In this document: positions 1-5,305 of the stretch, piece by piece
How the letters are laid out: each line of letters begins with the position of its first letter
Position numbering within the stretch: position 1 is the first letter of the stretch
Origin: a bacterium
GTDB taxonomy: Bacteria; Zhuqueibacterota; Zhuqueibacteria; Residuimicrobiales; Residuimicrobiaceae
NCBI GenBank assembly: GCA_012523655.1
Contig: JAAYTV010000183.1
Location: forward strand, 1 to 8,900
Direction: 5' to 3'
DNA length: 8,900 bases
Notes under the pieces: generated by a model
What the model was told of the DNA's origin: nothing
The model's database searches: none
What the model saw: only the letters and a program-made list of their open reading frames with translations
Translations under genes and position numbers: made by a program

Positions 1-971
1 AGTGGGGGTTCATGTTCGCCAGCCCCTGGTTTGTGGTCGCGATCAGCGTCATCATGATCCTGATGGCCGCCAGCATGTTCGGCGCATTCGAGATTGCCGT
101 GCCCTCGTTTCTTTTGAACAAGTTCGGCGCCGCCCGCGAGGGGGTGATCGGAAGCCTGGTGATGGGGCTCACGGTCGGCGTAATCATCGCTCCCTGCGCC
201 GCCGGCATCATCATCGGCCTAGTGACGCTGGTGGCGCGGATGGGTTTGGTGGTCAAGGGCGGATTGCTCTTTTTTGCCATGGGGCTCGGCCTGGGCCTTC
301 CCTATCTGGTGCTGGCTGTGTTTTCCGGCTTGCTCCAGCGGCTGCCGCAATCCGGTGAATGGATGGTATGGATTAAAAAACTGTTCGGCTTTCTTTTGCT
401 CGGCGTGGCGTTCTATTTCCTCGCGCCTCAGATGGAACGGATCGGCAACAAATTTCTCTTCCTGGCCGGAATCACCAGTCTGATCGGCGGATTGCTGTTG
501 GGCTGGTTTGACCATACCGCCGGCGGCGGCAGGGGCTTTAAGCTTTTCAAACAAATGGTAGGCGTTCTGTTGCTGATCCTGGGCCTGGTCTGGATCCAGT
601 ACTCCCTGCAGGAGAAAACAAACGGTTTGTCGTGGAATTATTACAGCGGCCAATCCATGGAAGAGATCCTCGCTTCAGGCAAACCGATTTTTATCGATTT
701 TTACGCCGATTGGTGTGCGCCATGCAAACAGCTGGATCGCGAGACCTTTGGCGACAGCCGCGTGCAAGCGAAAAGCGAAGCCTTTTATTTTCTCAAGGTG
801 GATTGCACCAAACCGGATGCCGCCACCCGAGCCTTTATGTCCCTGCATCAAGTCACCGGCATGCCGACTTTGATCTTCATCAGACCGGACGGCCAGGAGA
901 TCACTGAACTGCGCGAGATAGGCTATATCGATGCCGATCGCTTTCTCGCCAACCTGGAAAAAGCGCTGTGA
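1..971 (+). CDS. dsbD: Thiol:disulfide interchange protein DsbD-like, C-terminal part (5' truncated by window)
   Basis: Moves electrons from cytoplasmic thioredoxin through the inner membrane to periplasmic disulfide and cytochrome c maturation partners. The reading frame is open from base 3 (Trp-Gly-Phe precede the first Met at 12), and that Met falls inside a membrane domain, so the true start lies upstream. Numbering from that Met: hydrophobic segments near 8-26, 44-73, 82-108, 124-139, 148-165 and 182-199. The IIAPCAAG motif at 58-65 contains the membrane redox Cys62, equivalent to the second cysteine of the CcdA/DsbD core. The window therefore lacks the first transmembrane cysteine and any N-terminal periplasmic domain. 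Residues about 210-319 are a thioredoxin domain with CAPC (Cys235, Cys238) and cis-Pro285 in GMPTLIF. An extra Cys265 lies in KVDCT. Ends with TGA. Family assignment is firm; whether the full protein is a classic three-domain DsbD or a shorter CcdA-thioredoxin fusion cannot be told here. Confidence 0.93.
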   Translation, partial: WGFMFASPWFVVAISVIMILMAASMFGAFEIAVPSFLLNKFGAAREGVIGSLVMGLTVGVIIAPCAAGIIIGLVTLVARMGLVVKGGLLFFAMGLGLGLPYLVLAVFSGLLQRLPQSGEWMVWIKKLFGFLLLGVAFYFLAPQMERIGNKFLFLAGITSLIGGLLLGWFDHTAGGGRGFKLFKQMVGVLLLILGLVWIQYSLQEKTNGLSWNYYSGQSMEEILASGKPIFIDFYADWCAPCKQLDRETFGDSRVQAKSEAFYFLKVDCTKPDAATRAFMSLHQVTGMPTLIFIRPDGQEITELREIGYIDADRFLANLEKAL

Positions 972-1030
972 CGTAACGGATTGGGCTGCTCGCCTTTGCA
1001 TCTGTCCATTGAGATTTATTAGTCCCTGAT

Positions 1031-1066
1031 GGGGCCGGCGTGGAATACCTCTGTGCGGCCGGCCTC
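1031..1066. repeat. GC-rich inverted repeat after dsbD
   Basis: A 9-bp stem: 1031-1039 pairs with 1058-1066, including one G-T pair, around an 18-nt loop. There is no T-run after either side, so it is not a canonical intrinsic terminator. It lies in the 183-bp gap between dsbD and the lipid kinase and could still stop or protect transcript ends. The loop contains TCTGTGCGG (1050-1058), which recurs at 7010-7018. Confidence 0.45.
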
Positions 1067-1076
1067 AATCAGTAAA

Positions 1077-1103
1077 CGGCGGCAGAACCGCTGCCTTTCG
1101 CCG
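1077..1103. repeat. Degenerate copy 1 of a dispersed intergenic hairpin
   Basis: GGCAG at 1081-1085 and CTGCC at 1091-1095 form a 5-bp stem with a 5-nt loop. The 20 bases from 1077 match 17 of 20 in the intergenic element starting at 6974. It lies about 50 bp before the lipid kinase start. REP-like in style (short, palindromic, GC-rich, intergenic), but function is unknown. Confidence 0.4.
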
Positions 1104-1143
1104 CGGGCCATACGTCATTTGGAATAGAACCGTTTTTCAACTA

Positions 1144-1148
1144 AAGGA
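1144..1148 (+). promoter_or_regulatory. Ribosome binding site deciding a TTG start
   Basis: AAGGA sits 6 nt before the TTG at 1155. An in-frame TAG at 1125-1127 blocks any further upstream start and no ATG or GTG lies between, so this site fixes TTG as the start of the lipid kinase. Confidence 0.75.
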
Positions 1149-1154
1149 TTTCTT

Positions 1155-2036
1155 TTGAACTTAAGCCGGATAAAAATCATCCATAATCCAAAATCAGGGT
1201 TTATCAAGAATCCCCGTTTAATCCGCAAAATCGTGGAACACATTCTGGATGATGCCCCCTTTCATTATGATTATTTCGAAACCCAATACAAGGGCCATGC
1301 GCACGAGATGGCGCAGCGGGCGCAGGAAGAGGGCTATGATGCGGTGGTGGCTATCGGCGGCGACGGCACAGCCAATGAGGTGGCGTCCGCGCTGTTGAAC
1401 ACATCGGTGGTCATGGGATTGGTTCCCATCGGTTCCGGCAACGGGCTGGCGCGCGGATTGGGCATCCCGATCTCTGTCCGCCGTTCCGTGCGGTTGCTGC
1501 TCACCGGACAGGTGCGCGCCATCGACGCCGGCATCATCGCCCATCGGAACTTTTTCGTCACCACGGGCATGGGCTTTGACGCGCTGATCGGCAAATTATT
1601 TGACGACCGCAGTCTGCGCGGTCCGCTGCCCTATTTTTACATCGGCGTGCGCGAGTTTTTTTTCTACCAGCCGGAAGTGTTCACCTTGCAATTCGACGGC
1701 CATTCGATCCGTAAACCGGCGTTGCTGGTCACGGTCGCTAATACCCAACAGTGGGGCAACAGCGTTATCGTGGCGCCCAATGCCAAGCCGGATGACGGCC
1801 TGCTCGACGTATGTATCATTCACAGCGTCGGCATTTTCACTGCGCTCTATCATTTTCCCAAACTCTTCACCGGCAAGATCGACCGGGTCCGACATTATGA
1901 ACATTATCAGACCAAGGCTCTGAGGATCATTCGGCAAAAGCCGGGACCGTTTCATGTGGACGGCGAGCCTGATGAGACCGGTCAGAGCGTAGATATTAGC
2001 GTCAGCCCCAAGGCGTTAAAGATCATCGTTCCTTGA
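1155..2036 (+). CDS. Diacylglycerol kinase family (DagK/YegS-type) lipid kinase
   Basis: Phosphorylates a lipid hydroxyl, typically diacylglycerol or a related lipid, using ATP at the cytoplasmic face of the membrane; this returns lipid to phosphatidic acid for phospholipid synthesis. The 293-residue length is typical for the bacterial family. Motifs seen: IIHNPKSG at 8-15 (start of the N-terminal Rossmann-like domain), GGDGT at 68-72 (nucleotide binding), GSGNGLARGL at 93-102, and FHVDGE ending at 271, whose DGE is the conserved C-terminal acidic motif. The start is TTG: the first conserved motif lies only 8 residues in, the next in-frame Met is residue 52, and a Shine-Dalgarno sequence fits the TTG. 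It stands 183 bp after dsbD, so co-transcription is uncertain. Exact lipid substrate (diacylglycerol, sphingoid base or undecaprenol-like) cannot be deduced. Confidence 0.93.
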   Translation: MNLSRIKIIHNPKSGFIKNPRLIRKIVEHILDDAPFHYDYFETQYKGHAHEMAQRAQEEGYDAVVAIGGDGTANEVASALLNTSVVMGLVPIGSGNGLARGLGIPISVRRSVRLLLTGQVRAIDAGIIAHRNFFVTTGMGFDALIGKLFDDRSLRGPLPYFYIGVREFFFYQPEVFTLQFDGHSIRKPALLVTVANTQQWGNSVIVAPNAKPDDGLLDVCIIHSVGIFTALYHFPKLFTGKIDRVRHYEHYQTKALRIIRQKPGPFHVDGEPDETGQSVDISVSPKALKIIVP

Positions 2037-2039
2037 TCA

Positions 2040-2057
2040 GCGCGGGTCACGCCGCGC
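2040..2057. repeat. Short inverted repeat in a convergent gap
   Basis: GCGCGG (2040-2045) and CCGCGC (2052-2057) form a perfect 6-bp stem with a 6-nt loop, 3 bp after the stop codon of the lipid kinase. No T-run follows on either strand. It might act as a weak bidirectional transcript end between the convergent kinase and DinB genes, but this is inference. Confidence 0.35.
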
Positions 2058-2079
2058 GGAAACAAGTTTGCGAATACCT

Positions 2080-2099
2080 TGCAGGCGGCGGCTCTGCCG
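2080..2099 (-). repeat. Copy 2 of the dispersed intergenic hairpin (inverted orientation)
   Basis: On the - strand the 13 bases of 2087-2099 read CGGCAGAGCCGCC, identical to 6977-6989 on the + strand; over 20 bases the two match at 17. The core folds into a 4-bp stem with a 3-nt loop (2089-2092 with 2096-2099). It lies in the 68-bp gap between the convergent kinase and DinB genes, 5 bp from the DinB stop codon. Confidence 0.5.
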
Positions 2100-2104
2100 A
2101 GCGG

Positions 2105-2629
2105 TCACATTCCGTACAAATGGCCGGTATGAACGGGCTTGCCCTGCAATTTGAGATAGTAAAACAGCTGGCCTTTATGCTGCTTCATGTGTTCCACCAT
2201 CTGCAGCAAGCGATGGCCGAGGATCATCTCGGTTGGATCCCACGGCACCGGCGCCTTGGCGGTCGCCAATTTCTCCTCGTCAAGAGATGAAAGAATGTCC
2301 AGCGCTGCGCGGCGATCCTCCGCCAGCAGCCGTTTTGCTTCAGCCAGGCTGTCGACGCTGGGCAGCTTTTCTGCAGGGGGCAGCATCTCCTCAGGAGGCA
2401 ATTCACTCATATCGCCGTGATCCGGCATCCCCCAGTCGCCGGTGACCACGCCTCTGAAGGCGCCTGAACAGGAATCGGTGATATGTTTGAGAAGCTGTGC
2501 GGTGGTCATCCAATTGCTGCCAGTGGTCGGTTTCCAGTTAAGATCAGTCTCTTCAACCAGGTCAAAGAGCCCTGCCGACACCTTGTAGGCGTCCTCAAGT
2601 TCTTTGGTGATCAATTCTTTCCAACTCAT
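2105..2629 (-). CDS. DinB/YfiT-type four-helix-bundle metalloprotein
   Basis: DinB superfamily proteins are cytoplasmic four-helix bundles binding a divalent metal through three histidines; members include thiol S-transferases for bacillithiol or mycothiol and many of unknown role. The 174-residue length fits the family. Likely metal ligands are His49 in LLKHITDS and the H-x3-H pair His147/His151 in VEHMKQHKGQL, which is the family's signature C-terminal helix; His139 is an additional nearby histidine. Helical N-terminus at about 3-27. There is no signal peptide. The ATG start is supported by AAGGAG 6 nt upstream. It is transcribed toward the lipid kinase, and away from the membrane-anchored gene at 2836. 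Enzyme activity cannot be inferred: the family is functionally diverse and no thiol-cofactor gene is near. Confidence 0.88.
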   Translation of the reverse strand: MSWKELITKELEDAYKVSAGLFDLVEETDLNWKPTTGSNWMTTAQLLKHITDSCSGAFRGVVTGDWGMPDHGDMSELPPEEMLPPAEKLPSVDSLAEAKRLLAEDRRAALDILSSLDEEKLATAKAPVPWDPTEMILGHRLLQMVEHMKQHKGQLFYYLKLQGKPVHTGHLYGM

Positions 2630-2635
2630 GCAAAA

Positions 2636-2641
2636 CTCCTT
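2636..2641 (-). promoter_or_regulatory. Ribosome binding site of the DinB-like gene
   Basis: AAGGAG on the - strand, 6 nt before the ATG at 2627-2629. It supports this start codon. Confidence 0.75.
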
Positions 2642-2825
2642 TCTGACGATGGAAGGCTTATGTTTTGATCATCGTAAAACAGCCTCGCTGTCGCAAGACT
2701 TTTACTTTTCCGGGTTTCCATTTTTATAGGCGGTCCTTTTAGGACAGTAATATAAAACGGGGAAAAAGTGAAACTTTTTAACCGGTATTAGAGTCAAATA
2801 GCAGTAATCCCCTGACTGCGAGATT
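2642..2825. other. Divergent intergenic region with small dyads
   Basis: This stretch between two divergent genes must hold both promoters. It is AT-richer than its surroundings, especially 2700-2790. Visible elements: the dyad GTCCTTTTAGGAC (2733-2745), followed at once by TAATATAAAA (2748-2757), which could supply a -10 box for the rightward gene; an ACGATG/CATCGT inverted repeat (2646-2651 with 2670-2675); and ACAGC-CTC-GCTGT (2679-2691). No good -35 box pairs with any of these, so no promoter is called. Confidence 0.4.
2733..2745. promoter_or_regulatory. Perfect dyad, possible operator
   Basis: GTCCT and AGGAC arms of 5 bp with a TTT spacer, directly upstream of an A/T-rich TAATATAAAA run. 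The placement next to a possible -10 box in a divergent promoter region is what makes it a candidate regulator-binding site; a 5-bp arm can also arise by chance. Confidence 0.25.
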
Positions 2826-2830
2826 GGGAG
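2826..2830 (+). promoter_or_regulatory. Ribosome binding site deciding the ATG start
   Basis: GGGAG lies 5 nt before the ATG at 2836. An in-frame TTG at 2824 overlaps this site and has no ribosome binding site of its own, so ATG 2836 is preferred. Confidence 0.65.
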
Positions 2831-2835
2831 TCTTT

Positions 2836-3639
2836 ATGCAAATCATTAGAAAAATAATGTTTGCTGGTCTGGTATTGGCGCTGTCCACCGCCATCTACGC
2901 ATTGCTGGTGGACCTCCGTGGGATCAAACGGTCGGTGTTGCGGCCCACGCTGGATGAGTTGGGCGCCCGTCTGTACGCGGCGGTGGCGGAGGATGCGGAA
3001 AAGGAGGCGCTCAAGCGTCGCTATGCTGAATTCGTGCGTAAAGCTGAACGGCAGGAGATTCCTTCGCCGCAAATCGAGCGCATGGCTGCCGACATTCTCA
3101 ATCTTTCCGCCGCTGACTCGGTGGTTTCCAGCCGCGATGCTCTGAGTCTGTTGTTCATGCCTCCGCCGGCCTTTGCCGCTGAACCAAGCGGCAAGCCGAA
3201 TGATATTCCGCCGCCTGGTGCGGACATTCGTATTCACATCAACACGCCGCCTCAGGCGAGGCCGGACGTCGATGAATTGGCCGATCGATTGCAGCGGCTG
3301 CAGACGTTCCATGACGAGTATAAAAAATGGGCGCAAAAAGACCGCGCCTATCGCGCGCTGCGCTCCAGTTTCGCCTTTACCGCGGATAGCGGTTTGCGGG
3401 TGATGGTTAATCCAAAACTGAAAACCTATATGGACCGCGAATCGTTTGAAGTGATGAATCGGGAGCTGGCTTCCCTGGAGCGCAAACAGCTGCTGGTATG
3501 GCAGCCCGGCGATTCTCTCCACTCTGTGGCTGTAGCGATAGGGCCTGATTCCACTTTGATCTTGAAGGTGAAAAACGCACCGCAAAAGCGGGCGCTGTTT
3601 GCGCCCCCTTCTCCCCCAAGCCAGGCAGTCGGCCACTAA
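2836..3639 (+). CDS. Unrecognised membrane-anchored protein, 267 residues
   Basis: I do not recognise this family. Seen in the sequence: a basic N-terminus and one hydrophobic segment (about 7-24) that acts as a signal anchor or an uncleaved signal peptide; a charged, probably helical stretch at 33-104 rich in Leu, Ala, Glu, Arg and Lys; a proline-rich linker at 109-144; a second helical, charged stretch at 145-177; a likely beta-containing part at 178-250; and a Pro/Ser-rich tail. There is no cysteine in the whole protein. The layout suggests a bitopic protein with most of its mass outside the cytoplasm. It starts 206 bp from the divergent DinB gene and ends 10 bp from the convergent C39-like gene, so it is probably transcribed alone. 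The membrane segment, ribosome binding site and sensible composition favour this strand over the long antisense frame. A coding gene is likely; the function is unknown. Confidence 0.75.
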   Translation: MQIIRKIMFAGLVLALSTAIYALLVDLRGIKRSVLRPTLDELGARLYAAVAEDAEKEALKRRYAEFVRKAERQEIPSPQIERMAADILNLSAADSVVSSRDALSLLFMPPPAFAAEPSGKPNDIPPPGADIRIHINTPPQARPDVDELADRLQRLQTFHDEYKKWAQKDRAYRALRSSFAFTADSGLRVMVNPKLKTYMDRESFEVMNRELASLERKQLLVWQPGDSLHSVAVAIGPDSTLILKVKNAPQKRALFAPPSPPSQAVGH

Positions 3640-3649
3640 GGTTTTCCGT

Positions 3650-5047
3650 TCACTTGATCAGCAGCAATCTGCCGTTTTTAACCTCTTTGTCTTCCAAACG
3701 AACCTGATATAGGTACATGCCTCCGGCGATTGAAAGCCCTGCCGCATCCTTGGCCTCCCATCTGAGCTGATGGGTTCCAGCAGGTTGGTGGCCGCTGAAC
3801 AGCGTGGCCACCTGTCTACCCGTCACATCACTGATGGTAAATTCGACAAAACCGGCTTTATCCGTCTCAAAGACAAAATTGGTGACCGCGTTAAACGGGT
3901 TGGGGTAATTTTGCAGCAGCCGCAAGCCCGAGGGCAGCTCACGGTGCGGCAGTCCGGCCGCCAGCGTCGAACTCGAGAAATCCTGGAAAAAGCAGTAGGC
4001 CACGCCGCCCTTGTCGAACCACGCATGCGACAGATCGCTTTTGTTGAACACATGGCCATAGCCATCGCTCGGGCGGGCTGGATCATGAACAATCGGGTCG
4101 CCGTTGGCGGTAAAACCCGCCAGCATGACGAGATGGCCGCCATAGAGCGGTGCGCCGATGGACATGGCGAGGCGGCCGCCCCGGGCCAGAACGTCGCGAG
4201 CCTGACTCCAGCTGCGAATACGCACCACATCGCCGATCACTCCATACTCAGAGGCATTCTGCACCACGCGCGGCCAGCCGCCGAAAATATCGTAATAGGG
4301 GTCATAGGTGTCCAGGGCAAATTGCAGGGGATCCACCTGAATGTGATAGCTCTTCAGGATCATCGCCACCGTACTGGGCGAACAGATTCTACCGCCGAAC
4401 TCTGCCGAGACGTCTCGCTGCGCCAGAAAAGTGGTGGAGATAAAAACGGCCGCCGGCTTGTCCGCCAGAAGCGCGGCATGATTGACGGTTTCGGTGGTGC
4501 GGCTGTCGCTGGCGAAAAAGGAGATTCTGGACAGGGTGGGAGAAGAGACCGATGCGTTCTTGCGTTTGAACTGGACGGCACATTGCCAAGTGGTGGCATA
4601 TTCATTGAGCTGTAAGAAATCGATATCGACTATTCCCCCGCCGAACGCGGTGCGTTTGACGGTTGGCCAAAAATCGTCTTTCCAATAGCCCACATCCAAC
4701 CAGGTGGACCAGCCGGACATGTAAGGGATACGGACGCTGACCCGAAAACCGCCGCTGTCGCCCGGCGCGGTTCCGTTCCATGAAGGCAGACCCAGATTCC
4801 AGGGGTAGGGGGCATTCTGCGGTTTAAAAATAATCAGCGCATCCGTGGCGCCGTCGGCCATAACCAGGCGTTTGCCGTCGCTCGAGCGGATCAAGTTGAT
4901 GAGCGATTGGGCGTTTGCCAGCAGCGAGTCGGCGCCGCTGAGGACAAAGTGCTGATCCGGATAGGGAGCCTCTTGCGCCCCGGCGTCCCGGCCCTGATAG
5001 AATGTAACGAACAGACAAACGCATAGAGGGAATATTTTTTTCATCAT
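3650..5047 (-). CDS. Secreted C39-like cysteine peptidase with FlgD-like C-terminal sorting domain
   Basis: Predicted exported papain-fold peptidase of the C39-like group (Peptidase_C39_2 type). Residues 1-25 form a signal peptide with probable cleavage around AGA-QEA. About 75-180 resembles the beta-sandwich that precedes many C39-like domains, with LPSWNG at 87-92 and WSTWLDVGYW at 113-122. The peptidase domain spans about 200-355: Cys222 in GGRICSPSTVAMIL, His305 in GGHLVMLAGF and Asp322 in IVHDPA form a complete predicted triad. Residues 371-465 are a FlgD Ig-like/Por-type sorting domain with YPNPFN at 381-386, DVTGR at 407-411 and GGMYLYQV at 442-449, pointing to type IX-like secretion and surface attachment. 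Two adjacent ATGs (5047 and 5044) are both possible; the nearest AGGA is about 12 nt upstream, rather far. The substrate is unknown. It is the last of three - strand genes for exported or peptidase-fold proteins. Confidence 0.88.
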   Translation of the reverse strand: MMKKIFPLCVCLFVTFYQGRDAGAQEAPYPDQHFVLSGADSLLANAQSLINLIRSSDGKRLVMADGATDALIIFKPQNAPYPWNLGLPSWNGTAPGDSGGFRVSVRIPYMSGWSTWLDVGYWKDDFWPTVKRTAFGGGIVDIDFLQLNEYATTWQCAVQFKRKNASVSSPTLSRISFFASDSRTTETVNHAALLADKPAAVFISTTFLAQRDVSAEFGGRICSPSTVAMILKSYHIQVDPLQFALDTYDPYYDIFGGWPRVVQNASEYGVIGDVVRIRSWSQARDVLARGGRLAMSIGAPLYGGHLVMLAGFTANGDPIVHDPARPSDGYGHVFNKSDLSHAWFDKGGVAYCFFQDFSSSTLAAGLPHRELPSGLRLLQNYPNPFNAVTNFVFETDKAGFVEFTISDVTGRQVATLFSGHQPAGTHQLRWEAKDAAGLSIAGGMYLYQVRLEDKEVKNGRLLLIK

Positions 5048-5121
5048 CGAAAAGGTCTTTCCTGTCAGTAAGGATGTGGCTGAAGAGAACGGACCGATTG
5101 AACAGAAATCCTGCAGCTGTT

Positions 5122-5151
5122 TTTATAACCCCGGCCATTCAATTTGTGCAA
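5122..5151 (-). promoter_or_regulatory. Candidate promoter of the C39-like gene
   Basis: On the - strand TTGCAC (5146-5151) and TATAAA (5122-5127) are separated by 18 bp. The -10 box matches 5 of 6 to the sigma-70 consensus and the -35 box only 3 of 6. Transcription would begin near 5115, giving a leader of roughly 70 nt. In FCB bacteria promoter consensus often differs, so this is tentative. Confidence 0.3.
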
Positions 5152-5217
5152 GCCCTGCGTTGTCCACTTTAGCAGAACTGCAATAGGGCATTTAACTCAT
5201 TAATCGCCACATCAATA

Positions 5218-5237
5218 ATATGGCCCGTGCGCCATAT
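5218..5237. repeat. 7-bp inverted repeat between two - strand genes
   Basis: ATATGGC (5218-5224) and GCCATAT (5231-5237) are a perfect inverted repeat around a 6-nt spacer. It lies about 70 bp after the stop of the transglutaminase-like gene and 170 bp before the C39-like start. Read on the - strand it is followed by TATTATTGAT, only loosely T-rich; on the + strand by GGTTTTC. It may be a weak terminator or a protein-binding dyad. Confidence 0.4.
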
Positions 5238-5305
5238 GGTTTTCAGATGGAAGTAGAGATTCTTACTCCCGGTTGCCGGCTGATGCGCGTGCCGGTTTTC
5301 AGGGG

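Noticed and set aside
12..14. ATG at 12 as the true start of dsbD
   Set aside because: The frame is open upstream to the window edge, the ATG lies just before a transmembrane helix inside the conserved core, and the first half of the membrane domain would be missing.
219..653. 144-codon open frame antisense to dsbD
   Set aside because: Low-complexity Gln/His/Lys-rich translation opposite clear DsbD transmembrane sequence; no support as a gene.
2824..2826. TTG at 2824 as start of the membrane-anchored protein
   Set aside because: It overlaps the GGGAG that fits the ATG at 2836 and has no ribosome binding site of its own.
2794..3636. 280-codon open frame on the - strand
   Set aside because: Antisense to the membrane-anchored gene. 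Its product is Arg/Gln/His-rich without recognisable structure, while the + frame has a ribosome binding site, a membrane segment and ordinary protein composition.
3661..3679. GCAG/CTGC hairpin followed by CGTTTTT, as a terminator for the membrane-anchored gene
   Set aside because: The stem is only 4 bp and lies within the 3' end of the convergent C39-like coding sequence, where the bases are explained by its last codons.
3770..4615. 281-codon open frame on the + strand
   Set aside because: It is fully antisense to the C39-like peptidase, whose domains, triad and sorting tail are clear. Its translation shows no domain, membrane segment or credible start site. It is a by-product of GC-rich codon usage.
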